From Halarcobacter sp. (GTDB taxonomy: Bacteria > Campylobacterota > Campylobacteria > Campylobacterales > Arcobacteraceae), in NCBI RefSeq assembly GCF_963675975.1, contig NZ_OY780939.1, forward strand, positions 1,240,001 to 1,304,000: a DNA stretch of 64,000 bases. Direction: 5' to 3'. This document shows, one piece after another, positions 53,034 through 60,716 of this stretch. The translations under genes and the position numbers were made by a program. Each line of letters opens with the position of its first letter. Within the stretch, counting starts at the first letter, position 1. The notes under the pieces were generated by a model, which saw nothing but the letters and a program-made list of their open reading frames with translations, ran no database searches and was not told where the DNA came from.

Positions 53034-54001
53034 TGGAAATTTTTAAAAGTGGAAAAATTTATGATTTTATGGGTAAAAGAATCCCATTTCTTGGCTTATC
53101 AAGTTTATTAATTATTGCTTCTATTGTATTATTACTTACAAAAGGCGTAAATTTTGGAATTGATTTTGCCGGTGGAACTATTGTTCAAGTTAAATATGAA
53201 AAACCAGCTCCAATTGACAAAATTAGAGATGTATTAAATAATACAGACTATAAAGGTTCATCAATTACTGAATTTGGTTCACCTGAAGAGGTTGTTATTA
53301 GAATCACAGGTTCATCTTCAAATCTTGCAAATGATATTGGTGATGAGATGCATAGAATTCTTGATTCAACAGGTAACTTTGAAGTAAGAAGAGTTGATAT
53401 GGTTGGGCCAAAAGTTGGTGGTGAACTTAGAGAAAAAGGTTTAATGGCTTTAGGATTGTCTTTAATTGTAATCTTAATTTATGTTTCATTTAGATTTGAA
53501 TGGAGATTTGCCGTTGCTTCAATCTTAGCATTAGCACACGATATCACTATTGCTTTAGGTGCAATATCTTTATTTAATATAGAAGTAAATTTAGATATCC
53601 TAGCTGCGATTTTAACAATCTTAGGATACTCTCTAAACGATACAATTATTGTATTTGACAGAATTAGAGAAGGGATTTCAACATCTAAAGAAAACTTATT
53701 AAATTCAGTTGTAAATGAATCAGTAAGTAGAACCTTATCAAGAACAACACTTACATCATTAACAACATTTTTCGTTGTTGCAACACTATTTGCATTTGGT
53801 GGAGAGATTATCCACGGATTTGCATTTACAATGCTTGTAGGTATTATAGTTGGAACATATTCATCTATTTTCATTGCAGCATCATTCTTAGTTCAATTAA
53901 AATTCTCAATTGCTAATTTTAGAGAAAAAGAAGCAGAGAAAGTAAAAAGACAAAAAGAGAAAGAGAAGATTAGAGCGATGTATGAGAAAGGAACAGTCTA
54001 A
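53033..54001 (+). CDS. secF: Protein translocase subunit SecF
   Basis: This 322-residue partner of SecD has six membrane helices, the N-terminal FGIDFAGGTIVQV, the central VGPKVGGELREKG, and LGYSLNDTIIVFDRIRE in the membrane part. It ends in a charged Lys/Glu tail. It begins at the last base of the secD stop. In Helicobacter a DUF6394 gene and leuS follow directly; here a palindromic element and one extra gene come between. Confidence 0.96.
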   Translation: MEIFKSGKIYDFMGKRIPFLGLSSLLIIASIVLLLTKGVNFGIDFAGGTIVQVKYEKPAPIDKIRDVLNNTDYKGSSITEFGSPEEVVIRITGSSSNLANDIGDEMHRILDSTGNFEVRRVDMVGPKVGGELREKGLMALGLSLIVILIYVSFRFEWRFAVASILALAHDITIALGAISLFNIEVNLDILAAILTILGYSLNDTIIVFDRIREGISTSKENLLNSVVNESVSRTLSRTTLTSLTTFFVVATLFAFGGEIIHGFAFTMLVGIIVGTYSSIFIAASFLVQLKFSIANFREKEAEKVKRQKEKEKIRAMYEKGTV

Positions 54002-54012
54002 TAAGACTGTTC
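53991..54012 (+). terminator. Hairpin at the end of secF
   Basis: GAACAGTCT (53991-53999) pairs with AGACTGTTC (54004-54012) and encloses the secF stop codon. There is no direct T-run; TCTTTT follows after about 8 bases. The right arm is also the left end of the larger palindrome. Confidence 0.5.
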
Positions 54013-54143
54013 TTGCATCATCTTTTAAAATATTTTTGCGTTAAAAAACAAAATTTACTCAGTCACTTACTGCAGTAAGCTCCTTCATAAATTTAATTTT
54101 TTGCCTTGAACTTTTTCAAAATCTAATACAATAACAGTCTTAT
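54001..54143. repeat. 143-base imperfect palindromic intergenic element
   Basis: ATAAGACTGTT (54001-54011) is repeated inverted as AACAGTCTTAT (54133-54143). The exact middle is the palindrome CTTACTGCAGTAAG (54066-54079). Between them AAATTTA (54051-54057) pairs with TAAATTT (54088-54094) and an A-run with a T-run. Aligning the two arms by eye gives about 50 matches in 72 columns with one gap. No open reading frame fills it. It could be a dispersed repeat of the MITE/REP type, or a transcribed long hairpin. Only one copy was seen in this window. Confidence 0.6.
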
Positions 54144-54360
54144 CTTCAATTGTTTTTATAAAAATAAAGAAAAGGCAATCTTACTGTCTATAGCATATGC
54201 GTAAAAGAAAGATAAGAGGAGTGTTAAACTCCTAAAATAAAAAGAAAATAATAAATTAGATAAAAAAATAACACTTTTTAACATATCTTCAACATACTTT
54301 AATGATATAATTGTAAAAATAATAAAAAAATATTACTGTATTTTAAGGTGAGTATACCAA
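54144..54360. other. Remainder of the secF downstream gap
   Basis: No gene is visible. A small hairpin, AGGAGT (54217-54222) with ACTCCT (54228-54233), lies in the middle, an 8-base palindrome GCATATGC near 54193-54200, and the promoter of the next gene at 54303-54311. Confidence 0.4.
54303..54311 (+). promoter_or_regulatory. Extended -10 promoter of the unknown membrane protein gene
   Basis: TGATATAAT lies 50 bases before the ATG at 54361, giving a leader of about 40 bases that includes AAGGTGAG. Confidence 0.6.
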
Positions 54361-54828
54361 ATGAATAGAGATAAATTAAAAAAAGTAAAATTAGGTTTTG
54401 ATAAAATAACATCTCAAAACTCTACAAATTGGAAGTTAGTATTATTTTGGATATTCTTCTTTGAAGTTATTGCTGCAATCTTTGAATTTATATTTGTGGA
54501 TAAATATGTAGAATATTCTGTTTCTATTCCCCATACTCTTACAACAGAGATAATAGTTGGACTAATAGTAACTGCTTTTGTATGGTATTGTATTTATAAT
54601 ATAATATTTGATGATGCTAAAAGTAAATTTAGACTTCTTATTTTAACTCTGGTTGGTCTGTATTTTATTGTTACAAATGACTTTTCATTACAGTTTTTAT
54701 TAAATAATCTAAATCCAATGCACTTTCTTGAATTAGATTTTGGGGGAGTACTTATTTTAGAACTTTTACTTAAACTTATCATACTTTATTTGATATATCA
54801 ACTTATCGTTTCTAGAAAGAAAAAATAA
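54361..54828 (+). CDS. Unknown four-helix membrane protein
   Basis: This 155-residue protein has about four hydrophobic helices (near 24-46, 60-80, 88-108 and 122-148) and a basic start and end, so it is an inner-membrane protein. The family is unknown to me. It has its own extended -10 promoter. It is inserted, together with the palindromic element, between secF and the DUF6394 gene, an order that is otherwise continuous in Helicobacter, so it may be a lineage-specific gain. Confidence 0.6.
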   Translation: MNRDKLKKVKLGFDKITSQNSTNWKLVLFWIFFFEVIAAIFEFIFVDKYVEYSVSIPHTLTTEIIVGLIVTAFVWYCIYNIIFDDAKSKFRLLILTLVGLYFIVTNDFSLQFLLNNLNPMHFLELDFGGVLILELLLKLIILYLIYQLIVSRKKK

Positions 54829-54919
54829 GTTATAAAAGTAATTGAAACAGTCCAGAAAGTCTTCTTTTATCATATTTTAGATAAAATATTGTCTTTAAGA
54901 AAACTGATAAAGGATTATC

Positions 54920-55264
54920 ATGGATTGGGGTAAGGTAACTTATATATTCTTTTCGCTTATGTCTTTAACTACTACAGCAGGTTTTTTATATGAACCAAAT
55001 GCAGTTGCTCTGTTTTTAGCAGCAGGTGTTAATGTTATATCAACAATATTAAAAATTGGTGTTAAGAACCTCCTCGCAGCAGAATTATTAGCTAGTTCAT
55101 TAGTTGCAGACTTACATCTTATTCCTGCATTTATGGTATTAACATTTATTGGAGATGAACCTATGTCTACATCTCTTGCAATTGGTGCGGTTGTAGCAAA
55201 TATATTCTCAATAGCTTTAGCTTTAATTGAGAGCGCAAAAAGTCAAGATAAGGAAGAGTATTAA
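54920..55264 (+). CDS. DUF6394 family membrane protein
   Basis: This 114-residue hydrophobic protein has three or four helices (about 5-25, 28-50, 58-78 and 83-105). A small gene of this kind sits between secF and leuS in Helicobacter (the HP1548 position), and its stop overlaps the leuS start by one base here. The function is unknown. AAAGGA precedes the ATG. Confidence 0.75.
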   Translation: MDWGKVTYIFFSLMSLTTTAGFLYEPNAVALFLAAGVNVISTILKIGVKNLLAAELLASSLVADLHLIPAFMVLTFIGDEPMSTSLAIGAVVANIFSIALALIESAKSQDKEEY

Positions 55265-57729
55265 TGGAGTATAATCCACAGGAAATTGAGGCAAAGTGGC
55301 AAAATTATTGGAATGAAAATGGAAGTTTTGAGCCACAAAATGATTATAAAAAAGATAAAAAATATATTTTAAGTATGTTCCCATACCCAAGTGGTAGAAT
55401 ACACATGGGACACGTTAGGAACTATTGTTTAGGTGATGCTTTTGCAAGATATTTTAGAAAAGCAGATTTTAATGTACTTCATCCTATAGGATGGGACAGT
55501 TTTGGTATGCCAGCTGAGAATGCAGCTATTAAACATAAACTTCATCCAAAAAAATGGACTTATGAAAATATTGATTATATGAGAGATGAACTAAAAGCTT
55601 TAGGTTTATCTTTTTCTGCAAAAAGAGAGTTCGCAACTTCTGATGAACTATATACAAGATGGGAACAAGAATTTATCATTAAGATGTATGAAGAGGGTCT
55701 TTTATATAGAAAATCTACAACAGTAAATTGGTGTGAACCTTGTCATACAGTTCTTGCAAACGAGCAAGTAGAAGAAGGGTGTTGTTGGAGATGTGATACT
55801 CCAGTAGAACAAAAAGAGATGCCAGGATATTATGTAGCTATTACAAAATATGCTCAAGAACTTTTAGATGATTTAAAAACCTTAGAGGGTGAGTGGCCAT
55901 CACAAGTTTTAACTATGCAAGAAAACTGGATAGGAAGAAGTGAAGGTTTAGAGTTTACTTTTGAATTATCAAAAGAATCAAGATATAAGTTAGATAAACA
56001 ATTCTCTTCTTATAAAGTATTTACAACAAGACCAGATACAATTTATGGAATTTCTTATTCTGCTTTAGCTCCAGAACATCCAATTGTTAAATATCTAGTA
56101 GATAATAAATTATTAGATGATGATAAATTAGATGCTATTAAAGCTATGCAAAAAGTAAGTGAAAGAGATAGAGCAACAATGCCTAAAGAGGGTGTTTCTT
56201 TAGAGATTGATGTAATCCATCCATTAACAGGAGAAAGAGTTCCTGTATGGGTTGCAAACTTTGTTTTAAGTTCATATGGTGGAGGAGCAGTTATGGCTGT
56301 ACCTGCACATGATATAAGAGACTTTGAGTTTGCAAAAGAATATAACTTACCAATAAAACAAGTTATTGAAGGTCCAGATGGTTTATTTGATAAGCTAACA
56401 GAAGCTTATACTGGTGAAGGTAAATTAGTAAATTCAGAAGGTTTTAGTGGACTTAGTAATACTAAAGCTAAAAAATCTATAATTTACCATTTTGAACAAA
56501 ACTCATTTGGTACAAAACAAATCAATTACAAATTAAGAGATTGGGGTGTATCAAGACAAAGATATTGGGGTGCACCAATCCCTTTTGTACATTGTGATGA
56601 TTGTGGTTTAGTTCCTGAAAAAACTGAAAATTTACCAATTGCACTTCCAGAAGATGTGGAGATTACAGGTGAAGGAAATCCACTAGATACACATCCTACT
56701 TGGAAAAAATGTAAATGTCCAAAATGTGGAAAAGAAGCTACAAGAGAAACTGATACATTAGATACATTTGTTCAGTCATCTTGGTACTTTTTAAGATATG
56801 CAACTAATCCTCAAAAATGGACAAAAGAGGGTGTTTCTAAATCTGATAGTGATTACTGGATGGATGTTGACCAATATATTGGTGGTATTGAACATGCTAT
56901 TTTACACCTTTTATATGCAAGATTTTTTACAAAAGTATTAAATGACTTAGGTTATACAAACTCAAGAGAGCCATTTAAAAAACTTCTTACTCAAGGTATG
57001 GTTTTAAAAGATGGTGCAAAAATGTCAAAATCAAAAGGTAATGTAGTAGACCCAGATTTAATTGTAGAAAAATATGGAGCTGATACAGCTAGATTATTTA
57101 TCCTTTTTGCTGCACCACCAACAAAAGAGTTAGAGTGGAATGATAGTGCTGTTGATGGTGCATTTAGATTTATTAAAAAGTTTGCACAAAGAAGTGAGCA
57201 TATTACTCAAAATGGTATAGAAAACTTTAAAAATATAGATCATTCATCTTTAAATAAAGAGGAAAAAGAAGCTAGAAGAAAAGTTTATGAAGCTTTAGAA
57301 AAATCTAATGATGTATTTAACAAAACTTATGCATTTAATACTTTAATTGCTGCATCAATGGAAGCTATGAATGCTTTACAAGTACAAGACAATGAACTTG
57401 TATGGGCCGAAGGGTATTATATACTTACGAATATTTTAGAGCCAATTATTCCTCACTTATCTTGGGAATTAGCAGAAAAGCTATTTAAAAGAGAAAACTT
57501 TAATGATAAAATTGAAGTAAAAGATGAAGTTTTTGCTTTAGATTCAGTAACTTTAGCTGTTACAATTAATGGTAAAAAAAGATGTGAAATAGAAGTAAGT
57601 CCAAGTGCATCAAAAGAAGAAATTTTAGCAATAGCTAAAGAGACTTCAACTAAATGGATTGAAGGTAAAGAGTTAATCAAAGAGATTGTAGTTCCAAACA
57701 AGTTAGTTAACTTGGTTGTAAAGGGATAA
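55264..57729 (+). CDS. leuS: Leucyl-tRNA synthetase
   Basis: This class I synthetase charges tRNA-Leu. The 821-residue protein has the HIGH-type motif [14 protein letters not shown] near residue 40, the CP1 editing domain ([12 protein letters not shown], and [13 protein letters not shown] with its catalytic Asp), Cys-rich zinc segments ([12 protein letters not shown] and CPKCGKE) and KMSKSKGN near residue 590. It is coupled to the DUF6394 gene, and lptE follows after one base. Confidence 0.97.
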   Translation: MEYNPQEIEAKWQNYWNENGSFEPQNDYKKDKKYILSMFPYPSGRIHMGHVRNYCLGDAFARYFRKADFNVLHPIGWDSFGMPAENAAIKHKLHPKKWTYENIDYMRDELKALGLSFSAKREFATSDELYTRWEQEFIIKMYEEGLLYRKSTTVNWCEPCHTVLANEQVEEGCCWRCDTPVEQKEMPGYYVAITKYAQELLDDLKTLEGEWPSQVLTMQENWIGRSEGLEFTFELSKESRYKLDKQFSSYKVFTTRPDTIYGISYSALAPEHPIVKYLVDNKLLDDDKLDAIKAMQKVSERDRATMPKEGVSLEIDVIHPLTGERVPVWVANFVLSSYGGGAVMAVPAHDIRDFEFAKEYNLPIKQVIEGPDGLFDKLTEAYTGEGKLVNSEGFSGLSNTKAKKSIIYHFEQNSFGTKQINYKLRDWGVSRQRYWGAPIPFVHCDDCGLVPEKTENLPIALPEDVEITGEGNPLDTHPTWKKCKCPKCGKEATRETDTLDTFVQSSWYFLRYATNPQKWTKEGVSKSDSDYWMDVDQYIGGIEHAILHLLYARFFTKVLNDLGYTNSREPFKKLLTQGMVLKDGAKMSKSKGNVVDPDLIVEKYGADTARLFILFAAPPTKELEWNDSAVDGAFRFIKKFAQRSEHITQNGIENFKNIDHSSLNKEEKEARRKVYEALEKSNDVFNKTYAFNTLIAASMEAMNALQVQDNELVWAEGYYILTNILEPIIPHLSWELAEKLFKRENFNDKIEVKDEVFALDSVTLAVTINGKKRCEIEVSPSASKEEILAIAKETSTKWIEGKELIKEIVVPNKLVNLVVKG

Positions 57730-57730
57730 A

Positions 57731-58240
57731 ATGAAATCAAGTCGAATACTAATATTTTGTTTATTTATTTTTATAATTACAGGGTGTGGATACAAACCAG
57801 CTACTTATTATACAAAAAAAGAGTTAGATGGTAAGGTTTTTGTTAATCTTATTATTAATTTAGAAGATCCTAGAAATGTAGTTATAATAAAAGATTCAAT
57901 GAATGAAATTTTAGTACATAGACTTGATGTAAAAATTGTTGATAATCCAAGTATTGCTGATACAATTTTAACTTTAAATCTAGATTCGGTATCAATGTCT
58001 CTTGTTCAAACTGATGCTGATGGATACAGTAATGTTTATAAAGCTACTGTCAAGATTAGTGTTATTTACGAAAAAGACGGAGTTATGAAAAAATTTACTG
58101 TAAGTGGTAGTGATGATATAAATATTGAGTCAGGAGCTACAATTACTGATACTAATAGATTTCAAGGTGTTAAATCAGCTGCTAATAAGGCATTGGAAGA
58201 AGTGGTTTCTAAATTAGCCATTAATTCTTTTAATAATTAA
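57731..58240 (+). CDS. lptE: LPS-assembly lipoprotein LptE
   Basis: This 169-residue protein has a lipoprotein signal with the lipid-modified Cys19 (FIITGCGYKPATYY). The C-G-Y-x-P start of the mature protein is typical of LptE, which plugs LptD in the outer membrane. Its position between leuS and folC is the same as in Campylobacter and Helicobacter. Nearby lnt would acylate this lipoprotein. Confidence 0.87.
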   Translation: MKSSRILIFCLFIFIITGCGYKPATYYTKKELDGKVFVNLIINLEDPRNVVIIKDSMNEILVHRLDVKIVDNPSIADTILTLNLDSVSMSLVQTDADGYSNVYKATVKISVIYEKDGVMKKFTVSGSDDINIESGATITDTNRFQGVKSAANKALEEVVSKLAINSFNN

Positions 58241-58244
58241 AATT

Positions 58245-59408
58245 ATGATTAATTTTAAATCAGCCTCTTTAAAAGAGGTTTTAAGTCATAAGACTATGTA
58301 TTATGAAAAAATAGATTATTCTATTGTAAGTAAATCATGGTATATTTTGTCAAAATATTTAAAACTTCCATATATAATTCATATTATAGGAACAAATGGT
58401 AAGGGCTCTACTGGAAGATTTCTTGCACATTATTTACAAAAAAAATCTTATAAAGTATTGCATTATAGTTCACCTCACATTCAAAAATTTAATGAAAGAA
58501 TATGGATTAATGGTAAAGATTGTAATGATTTTGATTTAAATTTTGCTAATAAAAAATTACAAGAATATTTACCTTTAAATTTGTTGGAAAAACTTACATA
58601 TTTTGAATATACAACTCTATTATCTTTGATATTAAGTGATGGTTTTGATTACTTAGTATTTGAAGCAGGCTTAGGTGGTGAATTTGATGCTACAAATGTA
58701 GTACCTAGTAATTTATCATTGGTTACTACAATAGATTTAGACCATCAAAGTTTTTTAGGTAATACAATAGAAGATATAGCCAAAACTAAAATGCGATCTG
58801 CCGATAGTAAGATGATAATTGGATATCAAATTCATAAAGAAGTTTACAAAATAGCATTTGAGGTTAAAAAAGAATTAAAAGAAGAGTTTGGAAGAGTTAT
58901 TGAAGTTAAAAAAGTTGAAAACTTTGATTTATTAGCTTTAAAAAAATATCCATTATTTCTTCAAAGAAATCTTTGTTTAGTTTTAAAAGCATTGGAAGAA
59001 TTAAAAATAGAGATAGATATTAAACTATTTGATGATGTTAAACTATTTGGTAGATGTCAAAAAATTTCAGATAATATTACAGTTGATGTAGGGCATAATC
59101 CTTTGGCTGCTGAATCTTTACGTGAAGAATTTAAAAATGATAAGATTGTATTGATTTATAATTCATATAAAGATAAGGATTATGAAAAAGTATTAAATAT
59201 TCTAAAACCAGTCATAAAAGAGATGATAATTTTAGAAATTGATGATAAAAGAATAGTAAATAAAAATAATTTATTAGATATTTGTAAAAAATTGAATATA
59301 ATAATTAATACTAATTCAAAAATAAGAAAAGATGAAAACTATTTGGTATTTGGTTCTTTTTTAGTAGTAGAAAATTTTTTAAAAAGTTTGGAAATTGATG
59401 AAAGATAG
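58245..59408 (+). CDS. folC: Folylpolyglutamate / dihydrofolate synthase
   Basis: This 387-residue Mur-ligase-type enzyme adds glutamate to folates. The P-loop is HIIGTNGKGSTGRFLA, followed by the omega loop SSPHIQKFNERI, EAGLGGEFDATNV, and TIDLDHQSFLG; VDVGHNPLAA is the C-terminal domain signature. It is 3-10% shorter than E. coli FolC. Its stop overlaps the start of the M23 peptidase gene by 11 bases. Confidence 0.94.
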   Translation: MINFKSASLKEVLSHKTMYYEKIDYSIVSKSWYILSKYLKLPYIIHIIGTNGKGSTGRFLAHYLQKKSYKVLHYSSPHIQKFNERIWINGKDCNDFDLNFANKKLQEYLPLNLLEKLTYFEYTTLLSLILSDGFDYLVFEAGLGGEFDATNVVPSNLSLVTTIDLDHQSFLGNTIEDIAKTKMRSADSKMIIGYQIHKEVYKIAFEVKKELKEEFGRVIEVKKVENFDLLALKKYPLFLQRNLCLVLKALEELKIEIDIKLFDDVKLFGRCQKISDNITVDVGHNPLAAESLREEFKNDKIVLIYNSYKDKDYEKVLNILKPVIKEMIILEIDDKRIVNKNNLLDICKKLNIIINTNSKIRKDENYLVFGSFLVVENFLKSLEIDER

Positions 59409-60324
59409 ATTGATAATAACCATATCAGATGTTCATAGTACGAAAGCGTTTAATGTTCATCAAATAATAAAACAAGTGATTTTGGTAATTGCTTTAATCG
59501 TACTTCTTATCATGGGTGGTGCATTTTGGTTTATCTCTGAACTTAACCATAGAATGGATACTTTAAAAGAACAAAAAGAAAAAGAGATAGATTTAAAAGA
59601 AAAAGAGATAACAGTACTTGTTGAAAAAGAAAAAAAACTTCAAGCTCAAAATCAATTTTATTCTTTACAAATAAAAGGTAAAGTAAGAGATATAGAAGCT
59701 CTAAGTTCAAAGCTAGACCATATAGAAGAGATGATTGGTTTAAGAAACGATAATGAGAAAAAAGAACAAATTACACAAGAAACATTAAAATCAATTAATG
59801 ATAAAATTAAAATGTTTATGTTAACCACTATACCAAGTGGTTCTCCTCTTAAAGAAACAACAGTTACTTCTAGGTTTGGTTATAGAATACACCCTGTAAC
59901 TAAAAAGAAAAAATTTCATAGAGGAATTGATTTAAGAGCAAAAAGAAAAACAGAAGTTTTTGCAACTGCTGATGGGGTTGTTAGTTTTGCAAGGTCGTCA
60001 GATTATGGAGATTTTGGTAGAGTAATTAAGATTCGTCATAATTTTGGTTTTGAAACAGTGTATGCACATTTAAATAAAACACTTGTAAAAACAGGTGATA
60101 TTATAAGAAAAAACCAAGTTATAGGTTTAAGTGGAAATAGTGGAAGAAGTACAGCACCGCATTTACATTATGAATTGAAATATGGTGAAAAAATTCTAAA
60201 CCCTAGGGAGTTTATAAAATGGCAACTTGGGAACTATTATGGTATTTTTAAGAAGGAGAGGAGAGTTCAATGGGAATCTTTGGTAAGGCTAATAAACGAA
60301 CAGTCCAAAATGGTGCAACCGTAA
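59398..60324 (+). CDS. M23 metallopeptidase, cell-shape (Csd1-type) candidate
   Basis: This protein of about 308 residues has one N-terminal membrane helix (about 20-45), a coiled coil (about 50-125, rich in KEK and EKE), and a LytM/M23 peptidase domain (about 155-275). Zinc ligands are in RFGYRIHPV, FHRGIDLRA and APHLHYELK, so it should be active. In Helicobacter two such peptidases (Csd1, Csd2) act with the bactofilin CcmA at this locus to relax peptidoglycan crosslinks and give helical shape; only one is present here. ATG 59398 is inside folC, and the end overlaps the bactofilin gene by 55 bases. Confidence 0.88.
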   Translation: MKDRLIITISDVHSTKAFNVHQIIKQVILVIALIVLLIMGGAFWFISELNHRMDTLKEQKEKEIDLKEKEITVLVEKEKKLQAQNQFYSLQIKGKVRDIEALSSKLDHIEEMIGLRNDNEKKEQITQETLKSINDKIKMFMLTTIPSGSPLKETTVTSRFGYRIHPVTKKKKFHRGIDLRAKRKTEVFATADGVVSFARSSDYGDFGRVIKIRHNFGFETVYAHLNKTLVKTGDIIRKNQVIGLSGNSGRSTAPHLHYELKYGEKILNPREFIKWQLGNYYGIFKKERRVQWESLVRLINEQSKMVQP

Positions 60325-60716
60325 TTGCACACGGAACTTGTATTATTGGTGGAATAACTACAGAGGGAAGTGTTCATATAGATGGTAAATTTGAAGGTGT
60401 TATATTAGAAGCTGACATGATTTCTATTGGTAAGACTGGAGAAGTGATTGGTGATATAAAAGCAAATAACTTAATAGTAAGTGGTCTTCTTGATGGCAAA
60501 ATAGATTGCAACCAAGTACAAATATTATCTGAAGGTAAAGTAATAGGTAATATGAAATACAATGAACTAGTTATTGAAGAGGATGGAAAATTTGAAGGGC
60601 AAGGGATTAGAAAAGGTTCTAATCTAACAAGTAAATATGATGAAGTTGAAAATAAAATCAATAACATTATACTTAGTCCAGCACAACAAATAGAACATGG
60701 CCCAAAAAATTCATGA
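60270..60716 (+). CDS. ccmA: Bactofilin (CcmA-like)
   Basis: This 148-residue protein is a polymer-forming bactofilin: a central right-handed beta-helix (about 17-115, with VIAHGTCIIGGITTEGSVHI, GKTGEVIGDIKANNLIVSG) between short disordered ends. Helicobacter CcmA scaffolds the shape peptidases. AGGAGAG precedes the ATG inside the M23 gene; the 55-base overlap gives strong coupling. Its end overlaps the helicase gene by 20 bases. Confidence 0.93.
   Translation: MGIFGKANKRTVQNGATVIAHGTCIIGGITTEGSVHIDGKFEGVILEADMISIGKTGEVIGDIKANNLIVSGLLDGKIDCNQVQILSEGKVIGNMKYNELVIEEDGKFEGQGIRKGSNLTSKYDEVENKINNIILSPAQQIEHGPKNS

Noticed and set aside
54872-54889. ATATTTTA/TAAAATAT hairpin before the DUF6394 gene
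   Set aside because: It is made only of A and T, has no tail, and may simply be promoter sequence.
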